64,000 nt of DNA from Chrysogorgia sp. JL179-B06 (GCA_035772405.1 JAYKKM010000173.1:1409501-1473500), one strand, 5' to 3'. Shown: positions 11,651 to 21,502, numbered from the stretch's first letter. Numbers and translations are program-made. The notes: generated by a model not told the origin, from the sequence alone.

Positions 11651-13064
11651 GGTTTCCAGTCCTCGCACGAAGCAACTCGCAGCTCGCTGCGAGTGTTTTT
11701 AATTAGCCCTCGTGGCAGATAGTTGGAAATTTTGAACTATGTTTTACTCGCGGCAAGTACTTGCAGTAAATATAACCAATCAAAACAAATTGTGTCAACA
11801 TTTCAAAATTAGAAAACTGCACAAAGGAAATCATTACCGTGTCGGTGGTTAGATTGATATTGAACTTGCATAGATATTGAAGGAAGAAATTACATAAATT
11901 AATCGAACTTTCGCCTTGATTTTCTCGTAAATACCGATTTGTGGGGTATAGGTTCTATATCTGAAACACTCAGAAGAGTGCTTCATCAGGATATCCAAAC
12001 ACCTCGAAGTTTGTTAAAAAAAACTCGGCTATCGCTTCATCAGTCTGGAAACCCCGCGCGTTATCGCAGCGCAACGAGCTGTATGTGGTGGAAAATTGGA
12101 AATACAGTGCAAACATATGCGAGTACCTGCAGCGAGCTGCGATCTGCGATACTGCAGATCTAACTATAGTTTCCAATTCGTACAATATTTCGCGGTTGAT
12201 AACTGAAAACCGAAAAAGGAAAACGACAAGTTTTCTTTGTTTGTTTTGTTTCAAAGAGATTATTTAATTTAATCAAAATTGGGTTCTCGAAAAAATGAAA
12301 TAAAGGTAATTAAAATATATTGCCGCTTGCATGTTTTCGCATTTTTCACAAATTGTCTTCGTATCTTAGCGACCTGTCATTATTCATGGCTGGGAGCCGA
12401 AGAGAAAATGGTTTCCACACCTTCAAACCTTTCTTTGACCTCTTTGCCTCTGAATGGAAGTATATATATATCAGCCATATTCTGGTTCCAGTGGTACATC
12501 AAGAGGACAAGTACATCCGTGTCATCTGCTACTACACTTCTCTTCCTTGTCTTGCCAATTGAAGGTTTGCCCCCGGCCCCAGATTTTAACCGGCCCCAAA
12601 AAATATGAGTGAATAAAAAAATTATTCAGTTTCTCTTTTTTTACAAACAAATGGTGAATACTTCAGTATATAAATCATAAATGAACACTCTTATGCAATG
12701 GAGGACCTGTGCAAAGTATATTGAACGTTCAGACTTATCTATTGCCGCAGAATCCCGAAAATAGGGGGCCCCCGAAAGTAGCGGACCCCCGAAATTAACG
12801 GCTACTCGGATCGAAAGTAGCGACCCCGCCGCCCGAAAGAAGCGGCCGCCCGAAAGTAATGGCGCTTTCGAAAATAGCTCACTTCTGCGTGATACATGCA
12901 GTGAACTTCTGTGCTACTACGGGCTACTGCACAGAAACCAAATGATGTTAGGTGCGCGCCCCCTTGTATTTGAAAGCTGGAGGTGGCCGCGCCTGAGGCA
13001 ACTAAGTACAAACCTCCGAACACAGCTCTCATTTTTTGCCCCCGGCCCTGCATTGCACTATCAA

Positions 13065-14100
13065 TGTATCAGCATCTCCAGTATTTTTATGTACGATCTG
13101 ACCATCATCTTCCAAGCATCGACTCAGCAACGTGATGAACTGACTTTTGTTCTTCTCATTCGAGAGAAAGGTGTGCTGGTCACTGTGTGCCTATATAGAT
13201 TCACTAAGCTGAATATCTGCACATGTTTTTCCAACTCTTCGCTGGTGCTCGTGATATTTAATTGACGGACCCTGTTCGTAGCCATCAAACACGATGCAAC
13301 AGTCGCCATACCTTACACGCACATAGTTAACATATTGCATCGTTACGTCTTTGTATGTCACCTTCTTCTGCCATTTCACTCTATGAATAAGGGGCCCGCC
13401 ATCAAGGACATGCATAGCTCGCGCCTTTCCTGCAGTGTCGCACATCTTTCACGAGATCTTGTGCTAGTTGTGCCTTTACAGGTTTACGCATAAAATTGTC
13501 CTTGAATAGTGAAGTTGGCATTGCTGTAAGCTCATAGCCAAAGTATGGAACCATGTCTTCCTCTCTCTGTGCAATAGCTATCAGGCGGTAAAACAGATGA
13601 TTTGGGTGGATATGAACTTTCTGTTTATCAACCTGGAGTCCTGGATACAGATGATCTAAAGACCGAACTTGATCACTTCTCTTAATAGATGCTTCTACGA
13701 CGTTATTGTCGAGCTTCTTCTGGATGTGTGCCCCAACCTCCTCTGTCTTGTCGCAGTTTACGCCATCACCATCAGATGCCGTTAAACCAGAAGATAAGGA
13801 TCGTAGTCTTGGCTCATTCAAATCAAATGGCTCATGTTGGTCGAGTCATTCTTGAATGGTGTGCAGGTCAGCGAAATCCCCGGTTGCTCCTAGAAGTCTC
13901 TAGTTCCATGTGTTGTTCACTGGTTTTCTGCTTTACATTTGTCATGGATGTCATAGCATCATGGACCCCGGCACACTTGTGCATGCTGTAGATCCACAGA
14001 AGGCGAACAGTCTCCGTCACACCCCGTCCTCTAGTCAGTCCTCCTCTTCTTTTGATAGATCTCATCATGACCTGTTCAATTGTAATGTCCATCCATATTT
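13065..14100 (-). pseudogene. Decayed transposon-associated gene (PIN-like family fragment)
   Basis: On the minus strand three blocks in different frames continue one another. The first (about 14092-13868) contains TIEQVMMRSIK, GGLTRGRG and TSEQH. The second (13821-13402) contains VNCDKTEEVG, IKRSDQVRSL and PTSLFKDNFMRKP. The third (13445-13191) contains HRVKWQKK, CCIVFDGYEQGPSIK and HEHQRRVGKTCADI. I recognise these blocks from a repeated transposon-associated protein family of cnidarian genomes with a PIN-like nuclease region. Frame changes between blocks show it is broken. The tail of the same family is fused to a reverse transcriptase at 45.5-46.1 kb. Confidence 0.65.
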
Positions 14101-14109
14101 CTGCCCAGA

Positions 14110-15130
14110 AGCGATTGCTTCTGTGGACTGTATGGAATCCTTGTTCTTGGAAGCAATGGTATAGCCAGGGGTATAGCCAAAGGAAGTATTACGTTGCTGA
14201 GTCGATGCTTTGAATACTTGTCCTCTTGATGTACCACTGGAGCCAGAATATGGCTGATATATACTTCCATTCAGAGGCAAAGAGGTCAAAGAAAGGTTTG
14301 AAGGGTGGAAACCATTTTCTCTTCGGCTCCCACCCCGGCCATGATACGAAGGCAATTTGTGAAAAATGCGAGAACATGCAAGCGGCAATATTTTAATTAC
14401 TCGGGCTTCTACTACGTAGACCGAGTTTAGGTTTTAGCTCTGTTTCTGTTTTTTTATTCTTATTTTTGCGCAACAGAATTGCATTTTTGGAATTTTTGCA
14501 CAATTTACTTCCGGTTCTTCCGCCGCATCAACCTCAACGCGACAAGCTTTCTACTCTATGCCGCGATCACAAAGAGTGCGATGGCTCCTACTTTGCTGAA
14601 CAAGACTTGACAAGAAAATGTTTTGCTGAGTGATTCAGGTAATAAAGGCGCTGATGCGAATTACTGGCTTGTTTCATACGAATTTACCCGATATATTATT
14701 TACCTATTTCTGTTGCTGAAGTCTTCATCTCGTTGGTCGATTTATCCAGTCGAACTTCAAGTGAATACCTTTATCTCGTTGGTCGAATTTATCCAGTTGA
14801 GTTTCAAGAATAAGTGTGTTTTGCCTACTCACTGGAACCATAATTATGAATTTATATTCAAGCTAGTTATAATTATATTGAGTTTCTGTTGGTATTTTAC
14901 TCAAAAAAATGTAGTTTGTAGTTTGCATGCATTAGTTACCAGTACCCAGCAATACCAAGTCTTGCCAAAACCTCACTGCCAAGTTCTTGCTCAACCAAAG
15001 ACAACATCATTGACTGTTATGGACGGTAATAAACAAGTTAAATCAATTTTCCAAAACTCCTATTTTTGTAATTTTGAAATTTCAACATCTGTGCATGTAG
15101 TGCGCCCACTTTACTGCAAATAAACAATAC
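14110..15130. other. Non-coding repeat-rich gap
   Basis: Contains an inverted piece (about 14290-14400) of the dispersed arm seen at 4.6 and 12.2 kb. ATTACTCGGGCT followed by an AGGTTT..CTCTGTT stretch occurs here (about 14398-14450) and again near 15225-15275 inside the neighbouring MITE. An open frame at 14623-15123 shows no recognisable domain. I do not support a gene here. Confidence 0.4.
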
Positions 15131-15656
15131 AGGCAACAAAGCTTATAAAAAATATTACAGTTACCTCAGAACAGTTAACATATTTCCATACAGCATTCAT
15201 ATGTTGAGTCTCATATTAAATTATTACTCGGGCTGCTATCTGTAGTATCACGAGTCTAGGTTTCGCCTCTGTTTTTTATTTTTTTGGCAATGTCGCGAAA
15301 CGGCAATTATTGCATCACCCCAATCAACCTCGTACCCATGCTTTTCACCTTTGCGAAATCATGCGCCATTGTGATTTACTCATCTGCACACCTTTCTTCG
15401 AGTGTTCTTCACTGAAAATCTTTGATGTAGCTGGCAAGTATCGCTTTATCTTATATACACTCACAATGCCGATCACTTTCGAAACGGGTTGGTCTGCGAT
15501 TTCGAGAACCTGTACTTGATCAAATTATCTGTTTCCATACACTTTTTGTCTACTAAATGTTTAAGAATTTAATATGAGACTCAACATATGAATGCTGGAT
15601 GGAAATATGTTAACTGTTTTGAGGTAACAGTAATATTTTTTATAAGCTTTGTTGCC
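15131..15656. mobile_element. Non-autonomous foldback/MITE with ~90-bp TIRs
   Basis: The left arm (GGCAACAAAGCTTATAAAAA at the outer edge, GAGTCTCATATTAAAT at the inner edge) is matched by an inverted right arm at about 15568-15656 with a few mismatches. The interior is non-coding. It lies about 150 bp outside the left end of Polinton A. Confidence 0.75.
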
Positions 15657-15808
15657 TTTGTTGTTATATTGTTATACAAAATAAAGTCGATGCTATACAC
15701 TTTATTGTTAAAGTAGGTATAATTTCATATTTATGTCTATGACTATATGCAATGTTGTATGAATTTTACCCTGTTTCGCTTGATATTTTACCTGTAAGCT
15801 TAAACGGG

Positions 15809-16033
15809 AGTAGTAGTAAAAGGCGGGTTCTAGCCCGTCTCCCCCTCCTTTCCCCCATTTCTCGAGTATCACTTTTTTTCCCTGATTAAATCCTGATTAA
15901 ATAGTCACCCCTCCTCAAGTACCCCCTTTTTTTCGAGTAACAAAACTCTCGAGGAAATTAGACGGGACTTTTCATTCTCTCGACGCCCCACCCCCTTTCT
16001 CTTTTTGATTGACACCTGTCAATCAAAACTTTG
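15809..16033 (+). repeat. Left terminal inverted repeat of element A
   Basis: Pairs with 32454-32678 at roughly nine matches in ten by eye. It holds C/T-rich runs, a duplicated CTGATTAAA, CTCGAGTA words and, at its inner end (about 16003-16028), a perfect palindrome TTTTGATTGACA/TGTCAATCAAAA around CC. A related TTTTGATTGTCAATCGAAAC word recurs at about 16098-16118, between the TIR and the polymerase stop codon. Confidence 0.9.
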
Positions 16034-16127
16034 GTCAGCGGTTATCAAATAGACCCTGAACTTATGCTAATTAGCAATGACGTCATCGACCATATTCTTT
16101 TGATTGTCAATCGAAACTTTGGTCAAC

Positions 16128-19100
16128 TCACTCGTCTTCGAATATCACCTCCGTCATGATCTTGTAGTGACCTAGTGCCAGCGTGTTCACTCCATCGGGT
16201 AAAATATACCGTTTGTCGTCATTGCTACTCAACGCTGTCTTGTTCACAGTCTCTGTGTAAATCTCGTGTTTCCTACTTCTGAACGTGTTCATTGATCTCA
16301 TTTGAGGCTTCCCGGAGAAGAGACAGTTTTTATAGTCGTCAAAAGTTATTGAACTCTTCACTACACCCTTCTTAACACCCTTACACTTCTTCTCCTCTCC
16401 CCTCAGTGTCTTACAAGCGTACAACTTGGATCTCAACCCCGCGAACTCCAAGACTTGTTCTCCAGAGTTCTCGTCCTTCATCATCCCCAACACCTTCTTG
16501 TTAGACCCAACTGGGATACAAGAGGGGTGGTCTTTTCCATAGGCGGATGTGTCAAACCTTGCCTCTACGTCTCCACTGATGTCTTTGTAAAAGTCGTCTG
16601 TGTGAATCTCGTACATTAGACTGTCTGTGTCAGTGAACAACAGACTAGCTTTCTCGCCATACTTTGGTTTGATGTAGTCGTAGTGGAATTCGTACATCAG
16701 CGTCTTACTGAGATCCAAGATGCACATCCCCAGATACACCGGCTTGTTGAACTCTACCTTGGTCCTTTTCATCTGGACGGCTATCAGGTTCTTGTCAAAG
16801 ATGGTTCTGTGGTGGAAGTTTGGCTTTGCGACTAGTTTTCTCATCTTCTCTCTACTTGTCACTAACTGTATGTCCACTCTATTCCTAATGTTCTCCATGG
16901 TCTTTCCAAAGACGCTGTTGTTCATTAGCTTGAAGAAGTCCTGTTCGAAAGCGTTCTTCGCCTGTGTCCTCAGGTTTGTGTTGAGTGCAATGTACTTCCC
17001 CATCCAAGCGGACTCGTCAAACGAGATCCCACGATGAATCTTAGTTAGTTTCATCCCAAGTCTAAGGTACGTTTCTAGATTCTTCTTGTGGAGCACGTAT
17101 TTAGTCTTGTTGTTGAGGTTTGGGATAAGCTTTTCTACACCATTCACCTTTACTCGTTCGGGAGCTAGAGGGTATTCATTGTGTAGATCGTGGAGTTCTT
17201 CAGGGTACTCCAAGTCTACTTCCAAGATACAAGGTACGTTTCGCCAGTTTTTCAAGTCTATCATCCACTCAAAGTTGCCTATTGGGAGAAGTAGACTCAT
17301 TGCCCATCCATAGAGGTTGTTCGCGTCTAGGTAGGGAAGATAGACACTTGGTTTAGTCATGTCGTATTCGTGGGGACCGACGAGACCTTTTTCCTTAAGA
17401 TAGTCCATATACTTATTATTTGCCTTTGCGTGTCTTTTCGTTATAGTACTTGTTCCACCGCGAATTCCAGCCTCGACCATCAACAGCATGTCTATGTCTG
17501 TCAACAGATCTAACTTTATCCCAGTGATCTTTAGTAGTGCGTCCCACGCCAGTCCGGGTGAGGTGTAGTAGAAGGCTGGATCCAACCCATAGTGGGTTTT
17601 ACACACTCTCCTAAATTTTTCAAAGACGTCTTCAAGCAACATCACGTCCGTTTTCAAGTACAGGTCGTGGTACTCCCTCATGGTTGTCATACCAAAATGT
17701 CTCCACACGTTCCTAGCGTGGTTGTACTCGTTGTTAGTGATATCACTGTCCGTGAGCTTGGAGTAAAACTTGTCGATGGAGGGGAGTTGGGTTTCGTCAA
17801 GTTTCTTCAATTCAGTCATATACTCGTAAGGGTACACACCTTTCTTACTCACGAGGTCAAAGTCTTCACCAAACACCCTCTTTGTTGTTGTCAAGTCCGT
17901 CTTGTCGAGATTCTTAACTAGACTATCTAGGCTACTAGCCATGAATTTAAAGCTGTCTAAGAATCTTAGTTCCCTTGTGATGTCTCTCTCCTTGCCAGTC
18001 TTGTCTGTGTGAGAGTCTACGATCACGTTTTTGCTAAACGAGACGTACTTTTCCTCATTACTTGGGATACACGTGATTTTTCCCTCAGTCACACCTAAAC
18101 TTTTCACAAATAAATGCGCGTCGTACCCAGACAGGTTGTGAAATATAACAGGTATGAATTTTGGTAGTCTATATTTTAGGTTACAAGTGTTATGTGCAGC
18201 CCCACGAAACTTCCCCGTCAAGTGACAGTGGTCACGTACTTTGTGGTCTGGAACACCACTCTTATTTTCCTTAGACCAGTCTTCCTCACATAGCCAACAC
18301 ACCTTTGTATTTTCATACGTACGTTTGTCTTGCGCGGTGAACACCATTGGTTTGGTGACCTTGAACTTGTCGTATATGTTCTTTGTCGTTTCCTCAAGAC
18401 TCCTCACGAAGATTTCCCCCAGATCTTCGTCGTCTTTAGTTTTGGTGAATAGGTGTGGCTCTTCCCAGTGTAGTGTGTCGTCGAAGCACTTTAGGTGGTA
18501 ACAAAAACCTGAGGGTGTGTGATGTTGGTATTGAGTTGTTGAGCTCTTCTTTGGGTTGTTGGTTGGTCCCTCAATAGGTTCGAGAAAGGACTCAAAGTCG
18601 GCGTAAATGACGAAAGGTACGTCTTGTGTTTTGTAATAGTTTTTGAACTTCAAGGTAGACCCATACTTTGGCATTTGGGTCCTAATGGTGTCCACGTTAG
18701 AGCAGTACTCGTCGTGTTTTTCAAGACTCTCCAATGTCTTGAAGCTGTTGATACATCTGTAGCAGAAGTGTCTCTTTCCTTTGTGTTTGTTGACCTTGCT
18801 GGAGACCGTTCTGCTCATATTCTTAATCCAAGTGTAGTGAGAGTTGACTTTGTCGTCATCTTGCTCTGTAATGTACAAGAGGTTGATCGTCTCGCGACCG
18901 TTCCCTTGGATAAGGAGAGGATAGACACCGATCCCAAACTCAAAGGCGAAAACGTTTATAGGAACGTTGTTCCTTTTGCTAAACTTTTCGATGTCTTTCA
19001 AAGGTGTGGGGAACGTGATGTCTGTCCAGTCAAACTTCTTGGAGAACTCTCTCGTAGCCTCGTCGAGTCTCTCTGCGTGTTTTCTCTCCTCCATCGTCGC

Positions 19101-19808
19101 CACAGTCACACTCCACTTGAAACACTCGTTGTCGTTTATGTTTTGGACGTTGATGATGGCTTTCTTTTTAACCAACGCGTCTGGTGTAGGAATGTAAGAT
19201 GACCCACTAATTGGTGCAAACGTGTCAATAAGCACTTTAAGCTTTTCAACGCGTAGTACTCGCCAGCTACTGCCTCTTTTCAAGTACGTCGCGAGACTCT
19301 CCAAAATCTTTCCCACCATTGTGTGGTAGGTTTCATCCAAGTCGGTTCCAGGTACTACGATAGTTGTGAGTGAGTGGAAATGTGCAGTTGCCTCTACATC
19401 TCCATCGTCTGTTGCTCTCACCATGACACACTCCAAGATGAGTTTGGTTTTGTGTCCCTTTCTCTTTTCCACTTCGTAACTCCAAAGATCAATCACAGGC
19501 ACCTTTGTGTTCTCCAAAAACGTTTGTGGACCAACTCCCTCAGGTGCATCGATCGTAAACGTGTCCGAGAAACCGTAAAATGCCGTCTCTGACCTATGAA
19601 TGACTTGGTCTTTGGCGTCGTGGAATATGTCTTCTGGTGGTTCTTGCGCGTCGAAGAACACATCTTCAGGCTCAACCGTCTCGAAGAGTGAGGTTACCTT
19701 CTTTTTAAGAGAAGTAAAGGCAGAGGTGACCCCTATCCTTATCGACTCTGGTGTATGATCAACAAACCAGTTGGTCCATTTGCTAAGTTTAGCTCTAAAA
19801 CTGTTCAT
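16128..19808 (-). CDS. polB: Protein-primed type family B DNA polymerase (PolB), element A
   Basis: A 1226-residue replicative polymerase, the Polinton hallmark. Approximate positions: Cys2-His-Cys finger 348-369 (CYRC..H....C); ExoI YADFES 401; an inserted CWLC...RDHCH...CN endonuclease-VII/HNH-like zinc motif 504-543; ExoII HNLSGYDAH 557; ExoIII YHDLYLKTD 713; motif A LDANNLYGWA 827; motif B KLMNNSVFGKT 960; motif C FTDTDSL 1058. Exonuclease and polymerase acidic residues are all present. Polintons are thought to replicate by protein priming at their TIR ends, and the N-terminal 350 residues would contain the priming-related region. It is transcribed outward, toward the left terminus, the opposite of element B. 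ATG 19808 is the first in frame. Confidence 0.95.
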   Translation of the reverse strand: MNSFRAKLSKWTNWFVDHTPESIRIGVTSAFTSLKKKVTSLFETVEPEDVFFDAQEPPEDIFHDAKDQVIHRSETAFYGFSDTFTIDAPEGVGPQTFLENTKVPVIDLWSYEVEKRKGHKTKLILECVMVRATDDGDVEATAHFHSLTTIVVPGTDLDETYHTMVGKILESLATYLKRGSSWRVLRVEKLKVLIDTFAPISGSSYIPTPDALVKKKAIINVQNINDNECFKWSVTVATMEERKHAERLDEATREFSKKFDWTDITFPTPLKDIEKFSKRNNVPINVFAFEFGIGVYPLLIQGNGRETINLLYITEQDDDKVNSHYTWIKNMSRTVSSKVNKHKGKRHFCYRCINSFKTLESLEKHDEYCSNVDTIRTQMPKYGSTLKFKNYYKTQDVPFVIYADFESFLEPIEGPTNNPKKSSTTQYQHHTPSGFCYHLKCFDDTLHWEEPHLFTKTKDDEDLGEIFVRSLEETTKNIYDKFKVTKPMVFTAQDKRTYENTKVCWLCEEDWSKENKSGVPDHKVRDHCHLTGKFRGAAHNTCNLKYRLPKFIPVIFHNLSGYDAHLFVKSLGVTEGKITCIPSNEEKYVSFSKNVIVDSHTDKTGKERDITRELRFLDSFKFMASSLDSLVKNLDKTDLTTTKRVFGEDFDLVSKKGVYPYEYMTELKKLDETQLPSIDKFYSKLTDSDITNNEYNHARNVWRHFGMTTMREYHDLYLKTDVMLLEDVFEKFRRVCKTHYGLDPAFYYTSPGLAWDALLKITGIKLDLLTDIDMLLMVEAGIRGGTSTITKRHAKANNKYMDYLKEKGLVGPHEYDMTKPSVYLPYLDANNLYGWAMSLLLPIGNFEWMIDLKNWRNVPCILEVDLEYPEELHDLHNEYPLAPERVKVNGVEKLIPNLNNKTKYVLHKKNLETYLRLGMKLTKIHRGISFDESAWMGKYIALNTNLRTQAKNAFEQDFFKLMNNSVFGKTMENIRNRVDIQLVTSREKMRKLVAKPNFHHRTIFDKNLIAVQMKRTKVEFNKPVYLGMCILDLSKTLMYEFHYDYIKPKYGEKASLLFTDTDSLMYEIHTDDFYKDISGDVEARFDTSAYGKDHPSCIPVGSNKKVLGMMKDENSGEQVLEFAGLRSKLYACKTLRGEEKKCKGVKKGVVKSSITFDDYKNCLFSGKPQMRSMNTFRSRKHEIYTETVNKTALSSNDDKRYILPDGVNTLALGHYKIMTEVIFEDE

Positions 19809-19843
19809 TCTTTAAAGAGTTGCTTATGCCTTTAGATCTCACG

Positions 19844-19863
19844 TGATTTTGGTCGGAAAATCA
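19844..19863 (-). terminator. Hairpin after the 115-residue gene
   Basis: TGATTTT, a 6-base loop GGTCGG, then AAAATCA. It begins 9 bp beyond the stop codon of the minus-strand gene at 19872 and before the polymerase start. Weaker than the other element A hairpins (7-bp stem), but placed as they are. Confidence 0.4.
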
Positions 19864-19871
19864 AGTGTGTC

Positions 19872-20219
19872 TCACTCTTTGCGAAACGAGTATGAAACGT
19901 CGTCGACGACTAGACTTTTTCCCGTTTTTACCCGGTAGGTGATAGACCCTGGAAAGAGACTCAAACTCTTCGCTAATGCGGTGATACTCCCAAACTTTGT
20001 TTCCTCTCCAGTGGTCACGTTTGTCTTGACCACGACCTGGGCGAGTTTCCTTTTCTTACAATGGTCGTATCTCTTTGGGATATCGATAGGTTCCATCCCC
20101 AGCGCTGCAAGAATCTCACAATGTTTCGCCTTTTGCTTTAGCCTAACACCTCGCTCTCTCACGATGACTTTCAGTTCCCTGGTGGTTAGATAGTTGGTAC
20201 TTGCTTTTGTGAGTGACAT
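19872..20219 (-). CDS. Small DNA-binding protein, SAP-like plus NUMOD1-like helix-turn-helix
   Basis: 115 residues in two parts. Residues about 9-43 (NYLTTRELKVIVRERGVRLK...ILAALG) resemble a SAP/Rho-N type helix-extended-helix DNA-binding motif. Residues about 73-112 (FGSITALAKSLSLFPGSITY, ending VSYSF) resemble the NUMOD1 helix-turn-helix that accompanies homing and GIY-YIG nucleases. No catalytic domain is attached. It lies between the polymerase and the 139-residue gene on the same strand, 63 bp from the polymerase start. It could regulate transcription or act with the GIY-YIG protein at 28152. Both domain calls are by eye. No counterpart seen in element B. Confidence 0.6.
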   Translation of the reverse strand: MSLTKASTNYLTTRELKVIVRERGVRLKQKAKHCEILAALGMEPIDIPKRYDHCKKRKLAQVVVKTNVTTGEETKFGSITALAKSLSLFPGSITYRVKTGKSLVVDDVSYSFRKE

Positions 20220-20247
20220 GTTTTTTTGTTGGTGTGTTTTGTTGTCC

Positions 20248-20667
20248 TTAGATCATAATTGTCGCAATCTTGTACCCAATCCACCCAACACCAACGTACA
20301 TCACCCCCTCTGTCACCGACAAGTACTCTTGCATCTCCGGTGATGGTGTGTAGTAGTCACGCAACTCTGGTTCCTTTTGGAACTTCGCAGTCTTGCGAAG
20401 CGTAGCAGAGAGTGCGTCGAGAGCCGCGTTCGTGTCGTTGATGTTGTGGTTTGCGTCCGACAAGGCGAGACGTAGTCGCGCGACTTTGTCTCTGCGAGCC
20501 ACCTCTTGCTCGTTCCACAACTCCCTATCTCGCGCGAGTTTCTCCATCGCGAGATTGTGGCGACTGATTTCTTCACCATACTTGTTTCCCTCAAGGTGCT
20601 TGAAAAGAAACCCTGCACCTGCGAACGCAAGTGCATTGAATAGTCCCCCTACCATCATAGACGTCAT
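20248..20667 (-). CDS. Membrane/coiled-coil protein, homologous to the C-terminal half of a B protein
   Basis: 139 residues from ATG 20667. The frame stays open to 20835, but that extension is only the tandem repeat array. ATG 20667 is preceded by AGTAAGATAAAG, which also precedes the divergent gene at 20883, so I prefer it. Features: hydrophobic helix near residues 6-22 (GLFNALAFAGAGFLF), charged coiled coil 30-75, and a C-terminal hydrophobic segment. The block RLALSDANHNINDTNAAL to KEPELRDYYTPSPEMQEY matches residues about 80-140 of the 154-residue element B protein at 53153-53617. Function unknown; a virion membrane or scaffold role is possible. Confidence 0.7.
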   Translation of the reverse strand: MTSMMVGGLFNALAFAGAGFLFKHLEGNKYGEEISRHNLAMEKLARDRELWNEQEVARRDKVARLRLALSDANHNINDTNAALDALSATLRKTAKFQKEPELRDYYTPSPEMQEYLSVTEGVMYVGVGWIGYKIATIMI

Positions 20668-20682
20668 CTTTATCTTACTGAG

Positions 20683-20850
20683 CAAATCTTGAGCAAATTG
20701 GTTTTGCTGCGTAGCAAATCTTGAGCAAATTGGTTTTGCTGCGTAGCAACTTTTGAGCAAATCTTGAGCAAATTGGTTTTGCTGCGTAGCAACTTTTGAG
20801 CAAACTTTGAGCAAATCGGCTTTGCTTCGTAGCAACTTTTGAGCAAAATC
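20683..20850. promoter_or_regulatory. Iterated repeat array in a divergent promoter region
   Basis: Four direct repeats of about 30-43 bp, each containing TTGAGCAAATTGGTTTTGC and TTGCTGCGTAGCAA, the latter an imperfect palindrome (TTGCT/AGCAA). The array lies between the divergent starts at 20667 (minus) and 20883 (plus). Both starts follow an AGTAAGATAAAG word. It looks like an operator or enhancer cluster for the two flanking transcripts. An origin role is less likely because Polintons are thought to replicate from their ends. Confidence 0.6.
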
Positions 20851-20882
20851 TTTGAGACAGATTTAGTTAGTAAGATAAAGAT

Positions 20883-21218
20883 ATGAGTGAAGCAACAGAG
20901 ACAATCACGTCCCAAAAACCCAAGAACCCGAAGAAGGTTGAGGGAGGAAAGAGACTCGCCGCGATTAGCAAAGCTGCAAAGGCGAAGAAGGCTCAAGAAA
21001 GACTAGAGCAAAGCGAGGGACACCGACCACAAGAGAGCAACCAACTCGTTGGTCAGCTTGGGTATGTCGTTGGAGCGATTGGTGTCGCTGGAGGGTTATA
21101 CTTTTACTTCAAACGTGACGACGAGCCTCCACCTCGCCAGGAGTCGAACGCTCCAACGGTTACTCCGTCGTGTTCAGACCAGGCCAAAGATTGTTCAGAC
21201 CTTGAGTCTTTTGATTAA
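20883..21218 (+). CDS. Small single-TM protein with basic N-terminus, conserved in both elements
   Basis: 111 residues. The N-terminal half is basic and helical (KKVEGGKRLAAISKAAKAKK, about 19-38). One TM segment lies at about 60-77 (LGYVVGAIGVAGGLYFYF). An acidic Ser/Pro-rich tail ends LESFD. The 99-residue element B protein at 53635-53934 shares the VEAGKRLAAISKAAK block, the YGYIIGTIG TM and an LDSLD end. Conservation of arrangement and of both short motifs argues for a real gene. The polybasic stretch before a TM could contact DNA or capsid at a membrane; that is inference. Confidence 0.75.
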   Translation: MSEATETITSQKPKNPKKVEGGKRLAAISKAAKAKKAQERLEQSEGHRPQESNQLVGQLGYVVGAIGVAGGLYFYFKRDDEPPPRQESNAPTVTPSCSDQAKDCSDLESFD

Positions 21219-21221
21219 AAA

Positions 21222-21244
21222 CTTTTTTTTCGTGTAATAAAAGG
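21222..21244 (+). promoter_or_regulatory. Element A start-proximal promoter motif
   Basis: AAAAAC, a T run, CGTGTAATAAAAGG, then ATG at 21245. Nearly the same block precedes 21503 (CGTATAATAAAAGG) and 28784 (CTCGTAATAATAA), the major capsid gene. The close fixed distance to the ATG implies a very short leader, as in late promoters of large DNA viruses. Confidence 0.6.
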
Positions 21245-21457
21245 ATGTCAGATCAAAAGAAAATAGTGGACGAGGTGTACAACACTATGTTCTACATGTT
21301 CATAGGGATTGGAGTTGGTGTGGCGTCGATAGTTTTTGTGAGTGATCTCGTGGAACACTACTTCACAATCGAAGAACCAACTCTGGAGGAGGAGGAGTGG
21401 GAAATAGCTCTCGACCTAATTGATTCCATGTATAAAAAACGACGGAGAGAAAATTGA
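21245..21457 (+). CDS. Small membrane protein, paralogue of the next gene
   Basis: 70 residues. The N-terminus (MSDQKKIVDEVYNTMFYMF) matches MSDRKEIMNEVYDTLLYTA of the gene at 21503. A single TM segment lies at about 16-34 (MFIGIGVGVASIVFVSDLV). The rest is acidic (EEPTLEEEEWE), then basic (KKRRREN). Both genes share the same upstream promoter block, so gene and promoter were duplicated together and the C-terminus then diverged. Function unknown. Confidence 0.65.
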   Translation: MSDQKKIVDEVYNTMFYMFIGIGVGVASIVFVSDLVEHYFTIEEPTLEEEEWEIALDLIDSMYKKRRREN

Positions 21458-21475
21458 GCAACCAACTCGTTTGAT

Positions 21476-21502
21476 TAAAAACTTTTTTCGTATAATAAAA
21501 GG
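21476..21502 (+). promoter_or_regulatory. Element A start-proximal promoter motif, second copy
   Basis: TTAAAAACTTTTTTCGTATAATAAAAGG immediately before ATG 21503. It continues into identical codons (ATGTCAGATC) shared with the 21245 gene, marking a tandem duplication of promoter plus gene start. Confidence 0.6.

Larger units (their letters stand above)
7302..12412 (+). repeat. Direct segmental duplication, copy 2
   Basis: Second copy of the unit at 1-4810, colinear with it except for indels. Notable differences are a shorter minisatellite (9617-9766) and an extra TIR element with telomere-like repeats (about 11330-11650). Identity is high enough that non-coding flanks align base for base over kilobases, so the duplication is fairly recent. 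Between 7892 and 9600 I see only AT-rich non-coding DNA. Confidence 0.9.

Noticed and set aside
14623..15123. 166-codon open frame
   Set aside because: No recognisable domain, no homologue elsewhere in the window, AT-rich repeat surroundings.
16720..19592. Several plus-strand frames of 70-190 codons opposite the element A polymerase
   Set aside because: Shadows of the polymerase gene, which has all catalytic motifs on the minus strand.
20668..20835. N-terminal extension of the 139-residue element A protein
   Set aside because: It only translates the regulatory repeat array; ATG 20667 has the shared upstream motif.
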